Shown here piece by piece: positions 21,108 to 31,572 of a stretch of DNA of 64,000 nucleotides. The translations under genes were made by a program, and so were the position numbers. The DNA comes from Naegleria lovaniensis. Its lineage: Eukaryota; Heterolobosea; Eutetramitea; Acrasida; Naegleriidae. Location of the stretch: the NCBI RefSeq assembly GCF_003324165.1, contig NW_025407825.1:682001-746000 (forward strand). Reading direction: 5' to 3'. The notes below the pieces were generated by a model. The model was given only the letters and a program-made list of their open reading frames with translations. It searched no databases and was not told where the DNA came from. Positions within the stretch are counted from its first letter, which is position 1; each line of letters starts with the position of its first letter.

Positions 21108-21739
21108 TTACTTTCTCTTTAACCGAAATCCTTTTTCACATTATAATTTTGAATCAATTAGTCTTGGCTCTCGGTGAACATTAAAACAAACCCTCACAAC
21201 TTCTTTTCTCAATTCTTCACTTCAATTGAAAGATATATATATTCATTGTTCTTCAATGCCAAAACATGAATTCCTTATCAGAACAAACGAGATCACACTA
21301 ACTGATGCTCACATCAAAAAACCCCTATCATTTGTTTTTCCATTCGTCTATTTCTTCGTCATTGTGAACAAACGATTCCAACATTGCTTGTTCAGTATGT
21401 ACAAGGAAGTTCCAACTGCGAGCATCCAATAGATGAATTTGTCTTTGTGGTTGTAAATTGTAATTCAGACGTTTTAGGTCGTGTTAACTTTTTTAACCAC
21501 CAAATAGATTTTGCATTAAAAAAAATTTGATTATGTTCATTGTGGGGCAGAGTTCCGTTCTCTTCGAAATAAGATCTTGCTGCAGAACAAATACTGAGCT
21601 ATTACTGCCGATCCAATCTCCTTGTGTATTGTTTCATTCAACCAACGTAACCAACTGGGAATAGAGTCCATCTTTGATTCCAATCTGATCTCATCTTGAA
21701 TTGATCAAACTATTAAATAATATATAAATAATATTAACG
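21108..21739. other. intergenic spacer
   Basis: Lies between tRNA-Ala and the CNOT1-like gene. It contains AT-rich tracts and an A-run at about 21520. No supported gene; the plus-strand open stretch at 21226-21432 has no recognisable content. Confidence 0.5.
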
Positions 21740-22501
21740 ATGAAGAATCATTTGCCATCATCATCCACTTCCCATTCCTCTGGAAAGAGTACATCTACTA
21801 CAACGAGCTCCAACAAACAGCAGCCTAGTACCAACAATGGTGCTGCTTTAAGCCAATTATTCAAACAATATGGTTATTACTCTACGTGCAATAGCAATGC
21901 TGTAAGAGTCTTGCTTCAAAAGCACGGAGCCATCTCTGATCATCAAATGGCTCAATTGTTGGGCATGATGGCCATGTTCAAAACAGGCTTGAATACTCCC
22001 TCTCTTGATCTGTTGGAACAATTGGATCATGGAATTACCAAAATGAAAAGTATGACAGAGGGTTCCAAAGGAGAGGACGTTGCTGTTACCTGTTCATCTT
22101 TGGAGGACATGCCAGCTCCAACCACATGGAACTTGTCCTGTTTTTCTGAAGTGCTCAAGGAGAAAAAATTGAAGCTTAAATGGAAAGATATCATTCGGAG
22201 ATTGGACTATGACAAGTTGAAAATTCAGAATGTGAAAAGCTTGGAATTGATTGTTAAGGTTCACAAAGATGTAGTGGGTGTCAAGATGCCGATATCATAC
22301 TTATTGAATGAGAAGTGGAATAACCAAGAAGCTCAACTACAATTAGTGAGATTGGCCTTAGAAGGAAGAACCTCCAAACAAACTCCGTTGAATGATCTCA
22401 TTGATTACAATGTGAAAAATGTGGATAACTTGAGCGAATTCATTTCTGATCACTTGGTTCAAAAGTTAAAGGAAATTAATTCTGCAACTGTTCAACAGTG
22501 A
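21740..22501 (+). CDS. stand-alone CNOT1-like HEAT-domain protein
   Basis: Single exon, 253 residues. After a Ser/Thr-rich N-terminus (1-35) the sequence follows an internal helical segment of CNOT1, the scaffold of the CCR4-NOT deadenylase: QYGYYSTCNSNAVRVLL, ISDHQMAQLLGMMAMF, then TTWNLSCFSEVLKEKKLKLK and WKDIIRRLDYDKLKI, matching the TWNVEVFAQVLKELNPKLNWKEV type region of animal CNOT1. CNOT1 itself is about 2,000 residues; here the frame ends with a stop after this domain and the next gene lies 77 bases on. It may be a free regulatory copy, a partial gene duplication, or a diverged subunit. The family match is by remembered motif order. Confidence 0.72.
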   Translation: MKNHLPSSSTSHSSGKSTSTTTSSNKQQPSTNNGAALSQLFKQYGYYSTCNSNAVRVLLQKHGAISDHQMAQLLGMMAMFKTGLNTPSLDLLEQLDHGITKMKSMTEGSKGEDVAVTCSSLEDMPAPTTWNLSCFSEVLKEKKLKLKWKDIIRRLDYDKLKIQNVKSLELIVKVHKDVVGVKMPISYLLNEKWNNQEAQLQLVRLALEGRTSKQTPLNDLIDYNVKNVDNLSEFISDHLVQKLKEINSATVQQ

Positions 22502-22578
22502 TTGAATGTTGTGTGTATTTGTTAAATATCCAACTAAATTCTCCATCTATTATGAGTCCAAACTTCTAAAATAGAGCC

Positions 22579-24082
22579 TTAAGAGTTAAAAATCGAATGA
22601 ATGGCATTTCCTAGGTTTTCAAGAGAGACATGCTGTTGTGCTCCAGTGTCCAGATTTTTCAAAAGAACTTGCTGTTTCACATACTCCTCGTCTCCAATGA
22701 TGCAGCTCAGCAAACACTTGTTTGATTGAGCGTGCTTCAATTGTTTTGATAAGTTTCCCTTCTCCAAATAGTTCACAGTAAAGCCTTGGGAACGAAGTTG
22801 TTGAGAAATATTCAATGCAAATCGTGCCAAATCATCTTCGCTCACTCCATGGGTACTTTCTGTTCCTCGAATAACAGCAACAAAAACTTTTGGCAAGAAT
22901 TGAGAGAATGGTTGTGTTTTGTTTTTTTCGAGTTCTTCCATGAGAATGGTGAGTCTTTCAATACCACTTGCCCATCTGATCCGATGGGGTTTAAAAAATA
23001 ATAAGTATGTGCATTAAATGATTTCATTCGACTTGTCAAATTTCGTGTTCTTTCGAAGGAAATATCACTTACCCTACTGCTGGAATCATGTTTGGTGAGC
23101 CCAACTGCTTTGCAAGGGTGTCATATCGCCCTCCAGCTAAAATTGTTGACTTGGCTCCAATATTTGTACTTTTAAATTCAAAGGTAGTGTGAGTATAGTA
23201 ATCTAGACCTCGTATCAGAGAAGGATTAATCACGTAAGGAATATTTAACCACGATAGCCCTTTCAGAACATTTTCAAATCTTATTCTGTTTTGTTCGCTT
23301 TGAAACTGTTGTAATTGAGGCATTCCGTGATTTTTAATGGCGTCCTCAATGAGAGCCTCATCTTGTTTTGAGTCCAGAATTCTCCACACTCTTCTTGGGT
23401 TATTTTCTTTGATGGCCATATCAATACGATCCCGTGTATCTTGAGAGAAGACAAAAGCATGTTTCTCTTGTTCAGTATTTGATTTTTCGACTTGTCTAAA
23501 AAACAAATCCAAATGATTACGAATAAATTTCAATAATTCGATTTGATAAGCCTCTCTCTCCTCTAAAGTTCCAATACTATTAATTTCTAATGTGAATAAA
23601 TCAGTTCTACCATCCAAAACTCCACTCAAAAATTGAAAAGCCAATTCCAATGACTCCAAATCTGACTGGTAATGGTCCGACCCTAAACATTCCACTCCAA
23701 ATTGATGGAATTGTCGTTGTCTACCCTTCTGTGGCCTTTCATATCTAAACATTGGTCCATAATAATAAATACGCTGTTTATACGACAAACTATTCTCAAT
23801 AATACTTCTCATAATGGAGGCTGTATTTTCAGGTCTCAAGCATAACTTATTTCCTTCCGACGGATCCCTTGCTGCCAATAAAAACATTTCTTTCGAAATA
23901 ATGTCTGTGTCAGTTCCGAGTGTTCTCTCAAAAAGCCTTCGCTCTTCCACTATCGGAGTTTGCATAAATTGATAATCAAAAGTCTTACAAATTTTCTCTC
24001 CTACACGAACTATTTTCTGATAGCAATTCGTAGAAAAGGATGATGGCAGAAAATCAGCCATTCCCTTTACCACTTTGGCCAT
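22579..24082 (-). CDS. histidyl-tRNA synthetase, bacterial type
   Basis: Two exons (24082-23073, 22975-22579) with a 97-base intron give 468 residues. The class II motifs are intact: motif 1 region GMADFLPSSFSTNC onward, motif 2 YYGPMFRYERPQKGRQRQFH, the histidine signatures RGLDYYTHTTFEF and LAGGRYDTLAKQLG, and motif 3 PAVGWASGIERL, which is formed across the splice junction and so confirms it. The C-terminal anticodon-binding domain follows. The enzyme charges tRNA-His with histidine. Length and signature wording (RGLDYYTxTxFEF, short N-terminus) are of the bacterial/organellar type rather than the eukaryotic cytosolic one, suggesting organelle use or bacterial ancestry. No clear mitochondrial presequence is seen on this model; the ATG follows an A-run. 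Confidence 0.95.
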
Positions 24083-24230
24083 TTTTTCGAATTTTGTGTT
24101 TATTTGAAAATCTATTCTGAGTACTCAACAATTGGACCAATACAACATGTTGTTTCATGGATAGCAACACAATCTTTGATCAACAATTATTGAATGCCAA
24201 GTGCATGAAGTAAAGAAGATTATGTGTGTG

Positions 24231-24650
24231 TTAAAAGATTGGCTCTGGATTACAGGAACATGTTTGACATCCAGTATTTCGATCTCGTTTGTAGCCATAT
24301 TTACAAGCGATCAAACACTTGTACACTGGACAAGGTTTTTGCACTGGAGGAGGATTACAGGTACATCCTTTCTGACAACCATACTTGTCTTTGGCATAAC
24401 CATGCTTGCACGGCACGAAACAGTAGAAAGTTGGACATTTTCTTTGCTTCAAACAGGTACAGGTTGGACATCCATATTCATTGACTTTGTAACCATATTC
24501 ACAGGCTCTCATACATCGGAATACTGGACAAGGACGACCAGGTGGCTTTGCAATCGAGAGACCTTGGGTTGAGCTTGTTAAGAATAGACAAGTTACGGCC
24601 AGAAGAAGAGCCAATAGACAAGCAAACGAAGAGTTGAATGATCTCACCAT
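24231..24650 (-). CDS. secreted antistasin-like cysteine-rich protein
   Basis: Single exon, 139 residues from the ATG at 24650. Residues 1-30 are a signal peptide (LLALLLAVTCLFLTSS). Three repeats of about 30 residues follow, each CPxxxCxxxCxxGYxxDxxGCxxCxC (for example CPVFRCMRACEYGYKVNEYG). The cysteine spacing fits the antistasin family, small disulphide domains found in leech and hydra proteins, where several block serine proteases. Whether this one inhibits proteases is inference, and other small disulphide folds are possible. The start region lies within one arm of an inverted repeat (24654-24697 pairs with 25020-25073). Confidence 0.82.
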   Translation of the reverse strand: MVRSFNSSFACLLALLLAVTCLFLTSSTQGLSIAKPPGRPCPVFRCMRACEYGYKVNEYGCPTCTCLKQRKCPTFYCFVPCKHGYAKDKYGCQKGCTCNPPPVQKPCPVYKCLIACKYGYKRDRNTGCQTCSCNPEPIF

Positions 24651-25178
24651 TTTATGGCGGCGCAATTGGTACTAGAAACCTGTCAGATATTCGTCAATCC
24701 CACGTCAGCTGATTTGAGTAAACTACAAAGGAATCAAAAATAAAATGAGTGAGTCTCTTCCTGATTGGTTTGCAAGGGTTTGAAGAACCCAAGCAACTTG
24801 GGTTCTTACTGCAACAACAGACAAACTGAAACGAAATTTTGAGGCCATAGGACGTTGCACCATTATTCGCTTCAGCTGAAGCTTGAAAAACAACAGCGTG
24901 CCAACGAACAGCTCACGGAAGACAGATCCTTGCTAGCACCCTAAACCAGAACTATTACCAATTCTACTGCATGACATTCAACGAATAAATTTTTTTATGC
25001 TTTCATATTCATTTTTGACTTGACGAATATCTGACAGGTTTTTAGTGCGCTTCAACGTCGGATGCGCCGCCATATTGAAATTTGGGGTTTCGTGGCGTCT
25101 CATTTTGAGGCCCATTCATGTTGATAATGCGAGGACTTGAATGATTCGTCCAAAATTATAATCTGAAGGTGTGGTTAT
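24651..25178. other. spacer holding a long inverted repeat
   Basis: Bases 24654-24697 recur inverted and diverged at 25020-25073 (shared blocks TTGACGAATATCTGACAGGT and GCGCCGCCAT, with a short extra stretch in the right arm). About 320 bases without a recognisable gene lie between the arms. Confidence 0.55.
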
Positions 25179-25186
25179 TGAAGTGC
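25179..25186. repeat. left target-site duplication
   Basis: TGAAGTGC, directly before the CAGGG end of the element at 25187-26184. The identical 8 bases follow the element at 26185-26192. Confidence 0.88.
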
Positions 25187-26184
25187 CAGGGAGGGTGAGC
25201 CAAAGCGTAGGCAACCAGCCTATACCCAACCATTCTTGGCGACGTTGACGAACTCAAGTGTCATCACGAAAATAAACATCTCCAACCAAAAAAAATGCCT
25301 ACAGCAAACAAAACGTTCTGGCAGAAGCTGAGTGATCAACACAACCACAATGCTCCCGATATTCGTTCAACTGCTTCAATAATGCCGTCAGTAAAGAAAA
25401 GAGTTTATTTTGAAGATCAACCGTTCATGGTTGAAAATATTACACCAGCTACTAATGTTAGTTATGAAGAGTGCTATTCCGAACTGAAATACGTTTGCAG
25501 AGGTATAAATCGGAACAATTATTCTAAATTATTAACAGGAAAACAAATTTATAATTGCGATTATGACATAATTGGCGTTATTCGAGACGAACTCACCTTA
25601 GAATCAGCATGTTGTTCAAAATATTGTAGTATTTTTCAAAATCAGTGTCGTCAATGTAGTGAATTGGAGCAATTGCACCACTTAAACTCCGATCAACAAT
25701 TTACTATTGTTCTACTATGCAAAAAAACTTGCTTGGAAAAAAGGGATTAGAAAACCACTTTAGAGAAAAAGTATGTGGCTCTCTTCCCGGAATAGCACAT
25801 AATGCCGTTGTGGATGTGCTTATGTTGTATGATTTGCTGTTGTCGAAGTTTGGGAACGATCAAGAAATTGTGAAGGCCATCGGAAAAGCAGAATGTACAA
25901 CAATAGACGACTAGGAATTCCACTGATGGTTTGTTCAGTTCGATGAATTGTTTTCTCTGTTTCCTACTCTGGTTTGCGTGTTGTTTTGTTGAAGTGAAGA
26001 AACTTGCTGATGTGGTTGTGTTGATCACTCAGCTTCTGCCAGAACGTTTTGTTTGCTGTAGGCATTTTTTTTGGTTGGAGATGTTTATTTTCGTGATGAC
26101 ACTTGAGTTCGTCAACGTCGCCAAGAATGGTTGGGTATAGGCTGGTTGCCTACGAAGCTTTTTCTATCTGGCTCACCCTCCCTG
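25187..26184. mobile_element. 998-bp hAT-like element with long terminal inverted repeats
   Basis: The ends are CAGGGAGGGTGAGCCA on both strands, and identical 8-bp direct repeats flank the element; both traits fit the hAT superfamily of cut-and-paste transposons. The inverted arms are long: 25187-25349 and 26011-26184, nearly identical apart from about a dozen extra bases in the right arm close to its end. The arms include an A-run, a start codon and about 18 codons, so both ends can start the same N-terminal peptide in opposite directions. The central part carries one broken reading frame (see 25295-25914). No transposase is seen, so the element is probably non-autonomous. Confidence 0.85.
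25295..25914 (+). pseudogene. frame-broken ORF inside the hAT-like element
   Basis: A frame of 151 codons starts at 25295 inside the left inverted arm, after an A-run, and stops at 25750. A second frame overlaps it (25717-25914, 65 codons) and looks like its continuation, so a frameshift in the A-runs at 25718-25745 is likely. The first part is Cys/His-rich (CCSKYC, CRQC, HHL) and might bind metal. The second part has PGIAHNAVVDVLMLYDLLL, which resembles the last motif (HxAxxDxxxxxxLL) of DEDDh exonucleases, but the earlier acidic motifs are absent. No function is claimed. The right arm repeats the first codons and then runs into a stop. Confidence 0.45.
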
Positions 26185-26192
26185 TGAAGTGC
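26185..26192. repeat. right target-site duplication
   Basis: TGAAGTGC, identical to 25179-25186, directly after the element's CCCTG end. Confidence 0.88.
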
Positions 26193-26574
26193 AGTGAATG
26201 GTATTCAAATCGTCGAATCACTTTTTTTTAAGTAATGACACAAGTGGTTAACAAATTCAAACATGTAACCAATTGCAAGTTGCAGCTTTCACGAACATGT
26301 TACCAACAGATCATCACTGATATGTAAAATCTGAAACGAGATCCACCAAAACGAACCAATGTATACTGAACTAATATCCCCTCTCTCTATTCAAACTCTA
26401 ACCATAACAATGAGAGAAACGTTATTTCTCGTTATCACAAGGAATTGGGTGATTTGACAGAAGAAAAAATTTTGACTTGCTGAGCCGTTCTCTCTCTCGT
26501 TCCATCCAAAAACACAATTTCCGTTTCGTCGTGCCCGAGAGTATACTCACAATTTTATCATCATCATCATCACC
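26193..26574 (+). other. spacer and promoter side of the SAM/LRAT-like gene
   Basis: AT-rich. A CAT triplet tract precedes the start codon at 26575. No other gene or repeat recognised. Confidence 0.5.
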
Positions 26575-28875
26575 ATGAAGAATTTATTCAAGAGCAAGAC
26601 TACTACCAAGGTCAATTTGGAAGAGATTGCTATCAAGGATTGGACCAGTGAGAATTTTAAACAATGGCTCACTGATCAAGCCTATGATAAAAAGTCAGTT
26701 ATTGCACGTAGGTATTTGTTTATGATGATTGAGTTTGATTTGAACCGTTGATGATGATGGCAATGGTGTTTGATGATGTAATTTGGTTTTTAAACATCGG
26801 ATAACAAATATTGATCTCTTGTTTAAACAATGAATTGAACTGTGTTTTTGAACACAAATAATCTTTGATTCCCTGCATACAATGGTTGATGGTATACGAT
26901 TGTTGTGGAATTATGCTAAAATTCTAATTGTTGTCGATAATGTCAACAATAACAACAATAACACATCATTCACTGGTCATGGTTTTTGCACTCACGACAG
27001 CTCTCGTAAAACAACAATTTGATGGAGGTTCAATCATTAACTTCAAGGTTGAAGATCTCACTGAAGCTGGTATTGCCAAAGGAAGCGCTCTTTCAATCTT
27101 TAACAAAATTGAAGAGCTGAAGAAGAAACAAATTCAAACAGGTCTCTTGGCTGACACTTCAGGTGCTTCCATTGTACAATTACCAACAAGTGCCACTACT
27201 TCGAACACTACAACCACACCACAAAGAACGTCCATTCCTCAACAAACACCTGTCACTCCTTCAACCACAACAACAAACAACACCACAACAACAAATCAAG
27301 GTGGTGACGATGATGAAAGGGATGACTATTCCTCTGACTATGCCGGTAAATATAAAGAAATTTTGAGCAATCCAAACAAGAAGACTGAAGAGGAAGAGGA
27401 GGATGACAAGGAATTGGCTCGTGATTTGGAAAATCGTCCTACTTCATCTTTACCAACTACAACATCATCAGGGTCTTATCTTCCAACGGCCAGTAAGAGC
27501 AGCTCTACTTCAGTACAATCTTTCAATCAAGTACCAGAAGCACCAATGTGGAACCTTGACGATTTCTCCTTCAACCAAAGACAAAGTAAGTGTTTATCAA
27601 AATTCACGTGTCACTGACTAATTTATTTTCCTGATTTGGAAACTCACAAATGCTACCTGACGAGAACAGACTTTGATTTTTGCCTTCAAAAATTGGACAA
27701 TCTACGTGCACAATATGATACTAATATTATTAACACAATTTGCCAAAACTTGGTTTTCCCTGAGAGATTCCGTTACAAGTACCTCAACCCACAACGTTTA
27801 CCAATTTATGAAAACAAAAAGAAGAATGAATCATTCATGAAAGTCAAGATGGTGGTGACGGAAATGGGTGACGGTGCTGCTCACAGATTTGTACGAAGAT
27901 TTGGTTCAATGTTTAAGAACTCAACTATTCAACAAATGGAATACGGAATGGTAAGTTGAGCTCAGAATTTTCAATTTGTGACACGGTTAATATTGCTTAT
28001 TCCAATAATACATAGTTCCACACTGCTTTAATTATTGGCCCATGGTATATCGAGGTAAGTTAATTGAAAACTGTACCACCTATTTTTTTAATGAACATTA
28101 TTGAAATATATCTATCACACCTAACAACTATTTGAATTCTTTGACATGTTGCACTTGCCTACTTCCTACTTTACCATAGTGGGGAGATTCATCAATTGCC
28201 GTTGTAAGAAGCAAATCTAGTTCTAAGGCTGTTTTTGCAGTTGACGTTACTAAAATTGTTGGATTGGAAAATGTTGCAAAGGCCATCGATAAAACTGCTT
28301 CCATTTGCGCTCACTGGAATGCACACAAGACCTATGACAACAAGTCCTGTAACTGCCAACACTTTGCAACTGCTGTTTTGGAATATCTTGGTCTTAGACA
28401 AGACTTTGAAAATAATATTAAGGGACCAATGCGTGTTTATATGGATCGTCTGAAAAACGACGGTGTCTGTGACATGAGATACCACCTTGAACCAACCATT
28501 AAGGACGTGATCGTGAACAGTGATTGTAGCGAGGAATTGAAAAAGTTTGCCAGTGGAAAGTCTGTCACTTTCAAGACACATAAAATGTTGGACGAATTTG
28601 TGGCCACTATTCAAAAACACAAGCCACTCTATTTCGATGCTGCAGGAAAGTATGACTACATGTTACTCAAATCATTTGACAGAGCTTTCTGGCTTCGTAG
28701 CCAATCCTCAAAAGAGGCAAACAATCCTGATGTTCACGCATGGACTGCAGAGAACGGAGATGTTTTGTGTCCTTTCAATGCCAGTATTGGTTCAGAAGTT
28801 AACAACACCATTGTTGGTAAAGATTATGAAGTCGAAGATGTCAAGATTCCACTCCCTGTTTTCAGAAAGAAGTAA
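26575..28875 (+). CDS. SAM-domain protein with C-terminal LRAT/NlpC-P60-like domain
   Basis: Five exons (26575-26707, 27001-27585, 27670-27950, 28016-28054, 28180-28875) give 577 residues; the phases agree throughout. Exons 1-2 encode a SAM-like domain: IKDWTSENFKQWLTDQAYD, then FDGGSIINFKVEDLTEAGI, and SIFNKIEELKKKQ. A Thr/Ser/Gln-rich linker follows. The second half starts from LQKLDNLRAQYD and includes FHTALIIGPWYIEWGD (candidate catalytic His) and SCNCQHFATAVLEYLG (candidate catalytic Cys), in the His-before-Cys order of the permuted papain-like fold of LRAT-type enzymes. Those enzymes are acyltransferases, hydrolases or peptidases; the reaction here is unknown. The 293-base first intron is long for this genome. 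Confidence 0.78.
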
Positions 28876-29048
28876 ACCTGTGTATCAGTATTAAATTGAG
28901 GTAAATGGTTGATGATTGTAAAACATTTTGTGAGACGAAAATCTATGGATGTCGAAAAGTGCATAGTTTCTTCCATGTCCACGACCGCTATCCGAAAATA
29001 ATTTGGACACGCCATGTGGATGTGTGAATTTCAAGCTAGCGACAAAAA

Positions 29049-31073
29049 ATGCACTGTTCATCAGGCTCGCTCTTTGTGATGCTTCCTGTGTTGTGGTTAT
29101 TGCACTTGGCAATAAACAATTTCGCCTTGATTCATGCCATACCATTGAAACCTGGGACGGAACCCACACCCCTCTATAAATGTTCTCAAGTTGAATTCTC
29201 AATGGTACATGATCAAAACGATCATTTTACAATCCTTCCTCCCGAATGGAAATCTGCTCTAGACCTTTTTTCATTACATCCTCATGTAAAGCCTTTCATC
29301 GATACCTCAAAGCGAGTTTCCATCATATTTGCATTAAAACCCAATCATGAAGAATGGCTACGCAAAGCCTTTCATCAAGTCAGTGATCCTTCCTCCCCTC
29401 AATTCCGACACTATTATTCCATGAAGGAAATTGAACAATACACCAAGCCTCGAAATGCTCATGTTCAACTCGTTTTGAAATACATTCGAGAAGTGTTACC
29501 TTCTGAGGATATCATTCTTCAACGAATTTCTCATCATGAGAATTTCATTCAGGTGCAACTTCCGATCCGAGTCGTGAATGAATGTTTTCAAGCGAACATG
29601 ATGCCGTTTATTCATGAAACAACGAAACGAGTGGTGTATCGTTCCGTGAATGGTTATTCCATTCCTCAAGTGTTGAGAGAGGTACTTGATGAAATTATTG
29701 GCATTCATCAATTTCCAATCTTGCCTCAACAAGCTGCACTCAAAAAGTTGGATGCATCTTCTTCGTCGCCCTATATTACGAATCCTCCATCGATTTGGAA
29801 AAGATATAATATTACACTGCCAATGGTAACAAGTCCTAAAAACAAGCAATCAGTGGCTTCCTTTTTGGAACAATATGTGTTGCCTCAAGATTTACAACAA
29901 TTTCAACAATTGTTTAAATTACCTCAAATGACACCGACGATTATTGGACCTAATGATCCTAAAGAACCAGGGTTTGAGGCTACTCTGGATATTCAATATG
30001 TACGTTCTTTTGCTTTATTAAGAACATTGTTATTTGCGAATGAATGATTTAAATGCTTTTGACAATTGACACTTGTAGATCATGGCTGTGGGTTATTTAG
30101 TGAACACCTCGATTAATTCCATCAAATACAGCGATGACGACGATGAGCCGTTCATTGATTGGGTACATCAAATACAATCTGAGGGTGACCAAGCTGCTTG
30201 GGTTCATTCCATTTCATATGGACAAGTCGAAAAATACGTCTCCAAGTCTTATCAAAGAATTATTGATACAGAATTTATGAAAATTGGTTTGAGTGGTAGA
30301 AGCATTCTCGTGGCCAGTGGAGATTTTGGAGCGAGATGTAGTTCTGACGGTTCCAAGTTTCAAGCAGAGTGGCCAACCTCGTCTCCTTTTGCAACAAGTA
30401 TTGGAGCTACAGAACCCGATGAAGCAGCAAAGGAAGTGAGTGGTAAGTGAATGCGTGAAACTTTTCAACAATTCATGAATATTTTCGTAAATTCAGTGAA
30501 ATGGAGTGGAGGTGGTTTTTCCGAGTCATATTCAATGCCTGAATATCAACAAGATGTTGTGAATGCTTATTTAAGGCAACCAAGCGTTCCTCCAAGAAGC
30601 TATTTTAATGACAAGGGTCGAGGTAGGTTGTTGAAGGTGTGTTTAACTTTAAACAGTGTGTCACAATCAATGGATGAACATGATAGCATACCCTGACATT
30701 AGTGCTGTTGGTGTAAATTATCAAATAATCCTTTCGGGACAGTTGAAAAATGTTTCTGGAACTAGTTGTAGCACACCATGCACTGCAGGAATAATTTCAT
30801 TGTTGAATGATCTTCGTTTCAAACGTAAGTGCTTTTTGGAGTTATTCTATTCTTGAACCATTTGCAGTGGGTAAAGCACCACTTGGATTCTTGAATCCTT
30901 GGCTTTACAAGGATGTCATCACTGTACCGGGAGCTCTGTTTGACATTACTCACGGCAACAATGCAGTGAGTCCTTGCCCTGGCTTTTCTGCTGTGCAAGG
31001 ATTTGATCCCATTAGTGGACTAGGTGTTTTAAATTTTGATGTTCTGCGGAGAGTTGCCATTACTTCACCTTAA
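29049..31073 (+). CDS. sedolisin (S53) protease, tripeptidyl-peptidase 1-like
   Basis: Five exons (29049-29999, 30079-30442, 30497-30622, 30687-30824, 30868-31073) give 594 residues. A signal peptide (about 7-30) is followed by the pro-kumamolisin propeptide (FHQVSDPSSPQFRHYYSMKE at about 105-125). The catalytic residues of S53 are present: Glu and Asp in PGFEATLDIQY near 311-315, Asp in the oxyanion part ASGDFGARC near 398, and Ser in VSGTSCSTP near 503. GRAYPDISAVG is formed across the third intron and PLGFLNPWLY after the fourth, both as in TPP1. S53 proteases are acid-activated and lysosomal or secreted; TPP1 removes tripeptides from N-termini. It probably works with the other lysosomal enzymes encoded nearby. 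Confidence 0.95.
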
Positions 31074-31079
31074 CGGCAC

Positions 31080-31216
31080 TTAATACAACAACTAAAATAC
31101 AAGTTATTATTTATTTATTGTGATGTGTGTCACAAAGCAACATTCAAATGAAAGTTAATAAATAAAAGGAATAATGATCACAATTGAAGTCATTGAAAGC
31201 TTGCTCGATGCAGTGG
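31080..31216. repeat. direct repeat, left copy: GH31 gene-end fragment
   Basis: A composite copy: 31080-31173 matches 34994-35092 and 31182-31216 (AATTGAAGTCATTGAAAGCT and on) matches 35281-35315 inside the GH31 coding region, with the piece between them deleted. It therefore includes a scrap of GH31 coding sequence. Confidence 0.82.
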
Positions 31217-31284
31217 AGGAAGAATATTGTCATCATTCAACGCTGTGAGAAGATATTAATGTGAATCTTCATCAAAATTGGTAC

Positions 31285-31353
31285 GGAAATATGGCTGACA
31301 AAAGCACATTTTAAAATAGAAGTCTCGAGAGGCCTTTTGTCAGCCATATTTCC
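31285..31353. repeat. perfect 20-bp inverted repeat
   Basis: GGAAATATGGCTGACAAAAG at 31285-31304 is exactly inverted at 31334-31353 with a 29-base spacer. It would form a stable hairpin in RNA or cruciform DNA. It may be a small MITE-like element or part of the end processing region of the convergent genes on either side. Confidence 0.85.
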
Positions 31354-31456
31354 AAAATGCTCTAGAAATTGCTAGCCAATTGCAATCAAATTTTCACTAT
31401 GTGCTAGGATGAGAGATTTCTTCTGCCCCTCGTTTAAGGAATTCTTTCTTGATATA

Positions 31457-31572
31457 TTTTTGAAAGCCCATAAAGTTGTAGATGATTGTATCTGTAATAG
31501 AAATTCTGACTTGTGCTTCAATGTATCTGTAACAGATGCAATCATTTATAACTTTATGGACTTTCAAAAAAA
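31457..31572. repeat. imperfect inverted repeat of about 37 bp
   Basis: The arms about 31457-31493 and 31532-31572 pair with a handful of mismatches (TTTTTGAAAG, CCATAAAGTT and ATGATTG are shared). The spacer is about 40 bases. No open frame. Confidence 0.75.

Noticed and set aside
24201-24572. Plus-strand frame of 123 codons
   Set aside because: Antisense to the antistasin-like repeats; Cys-codon repeats read backwards keep the frame open.
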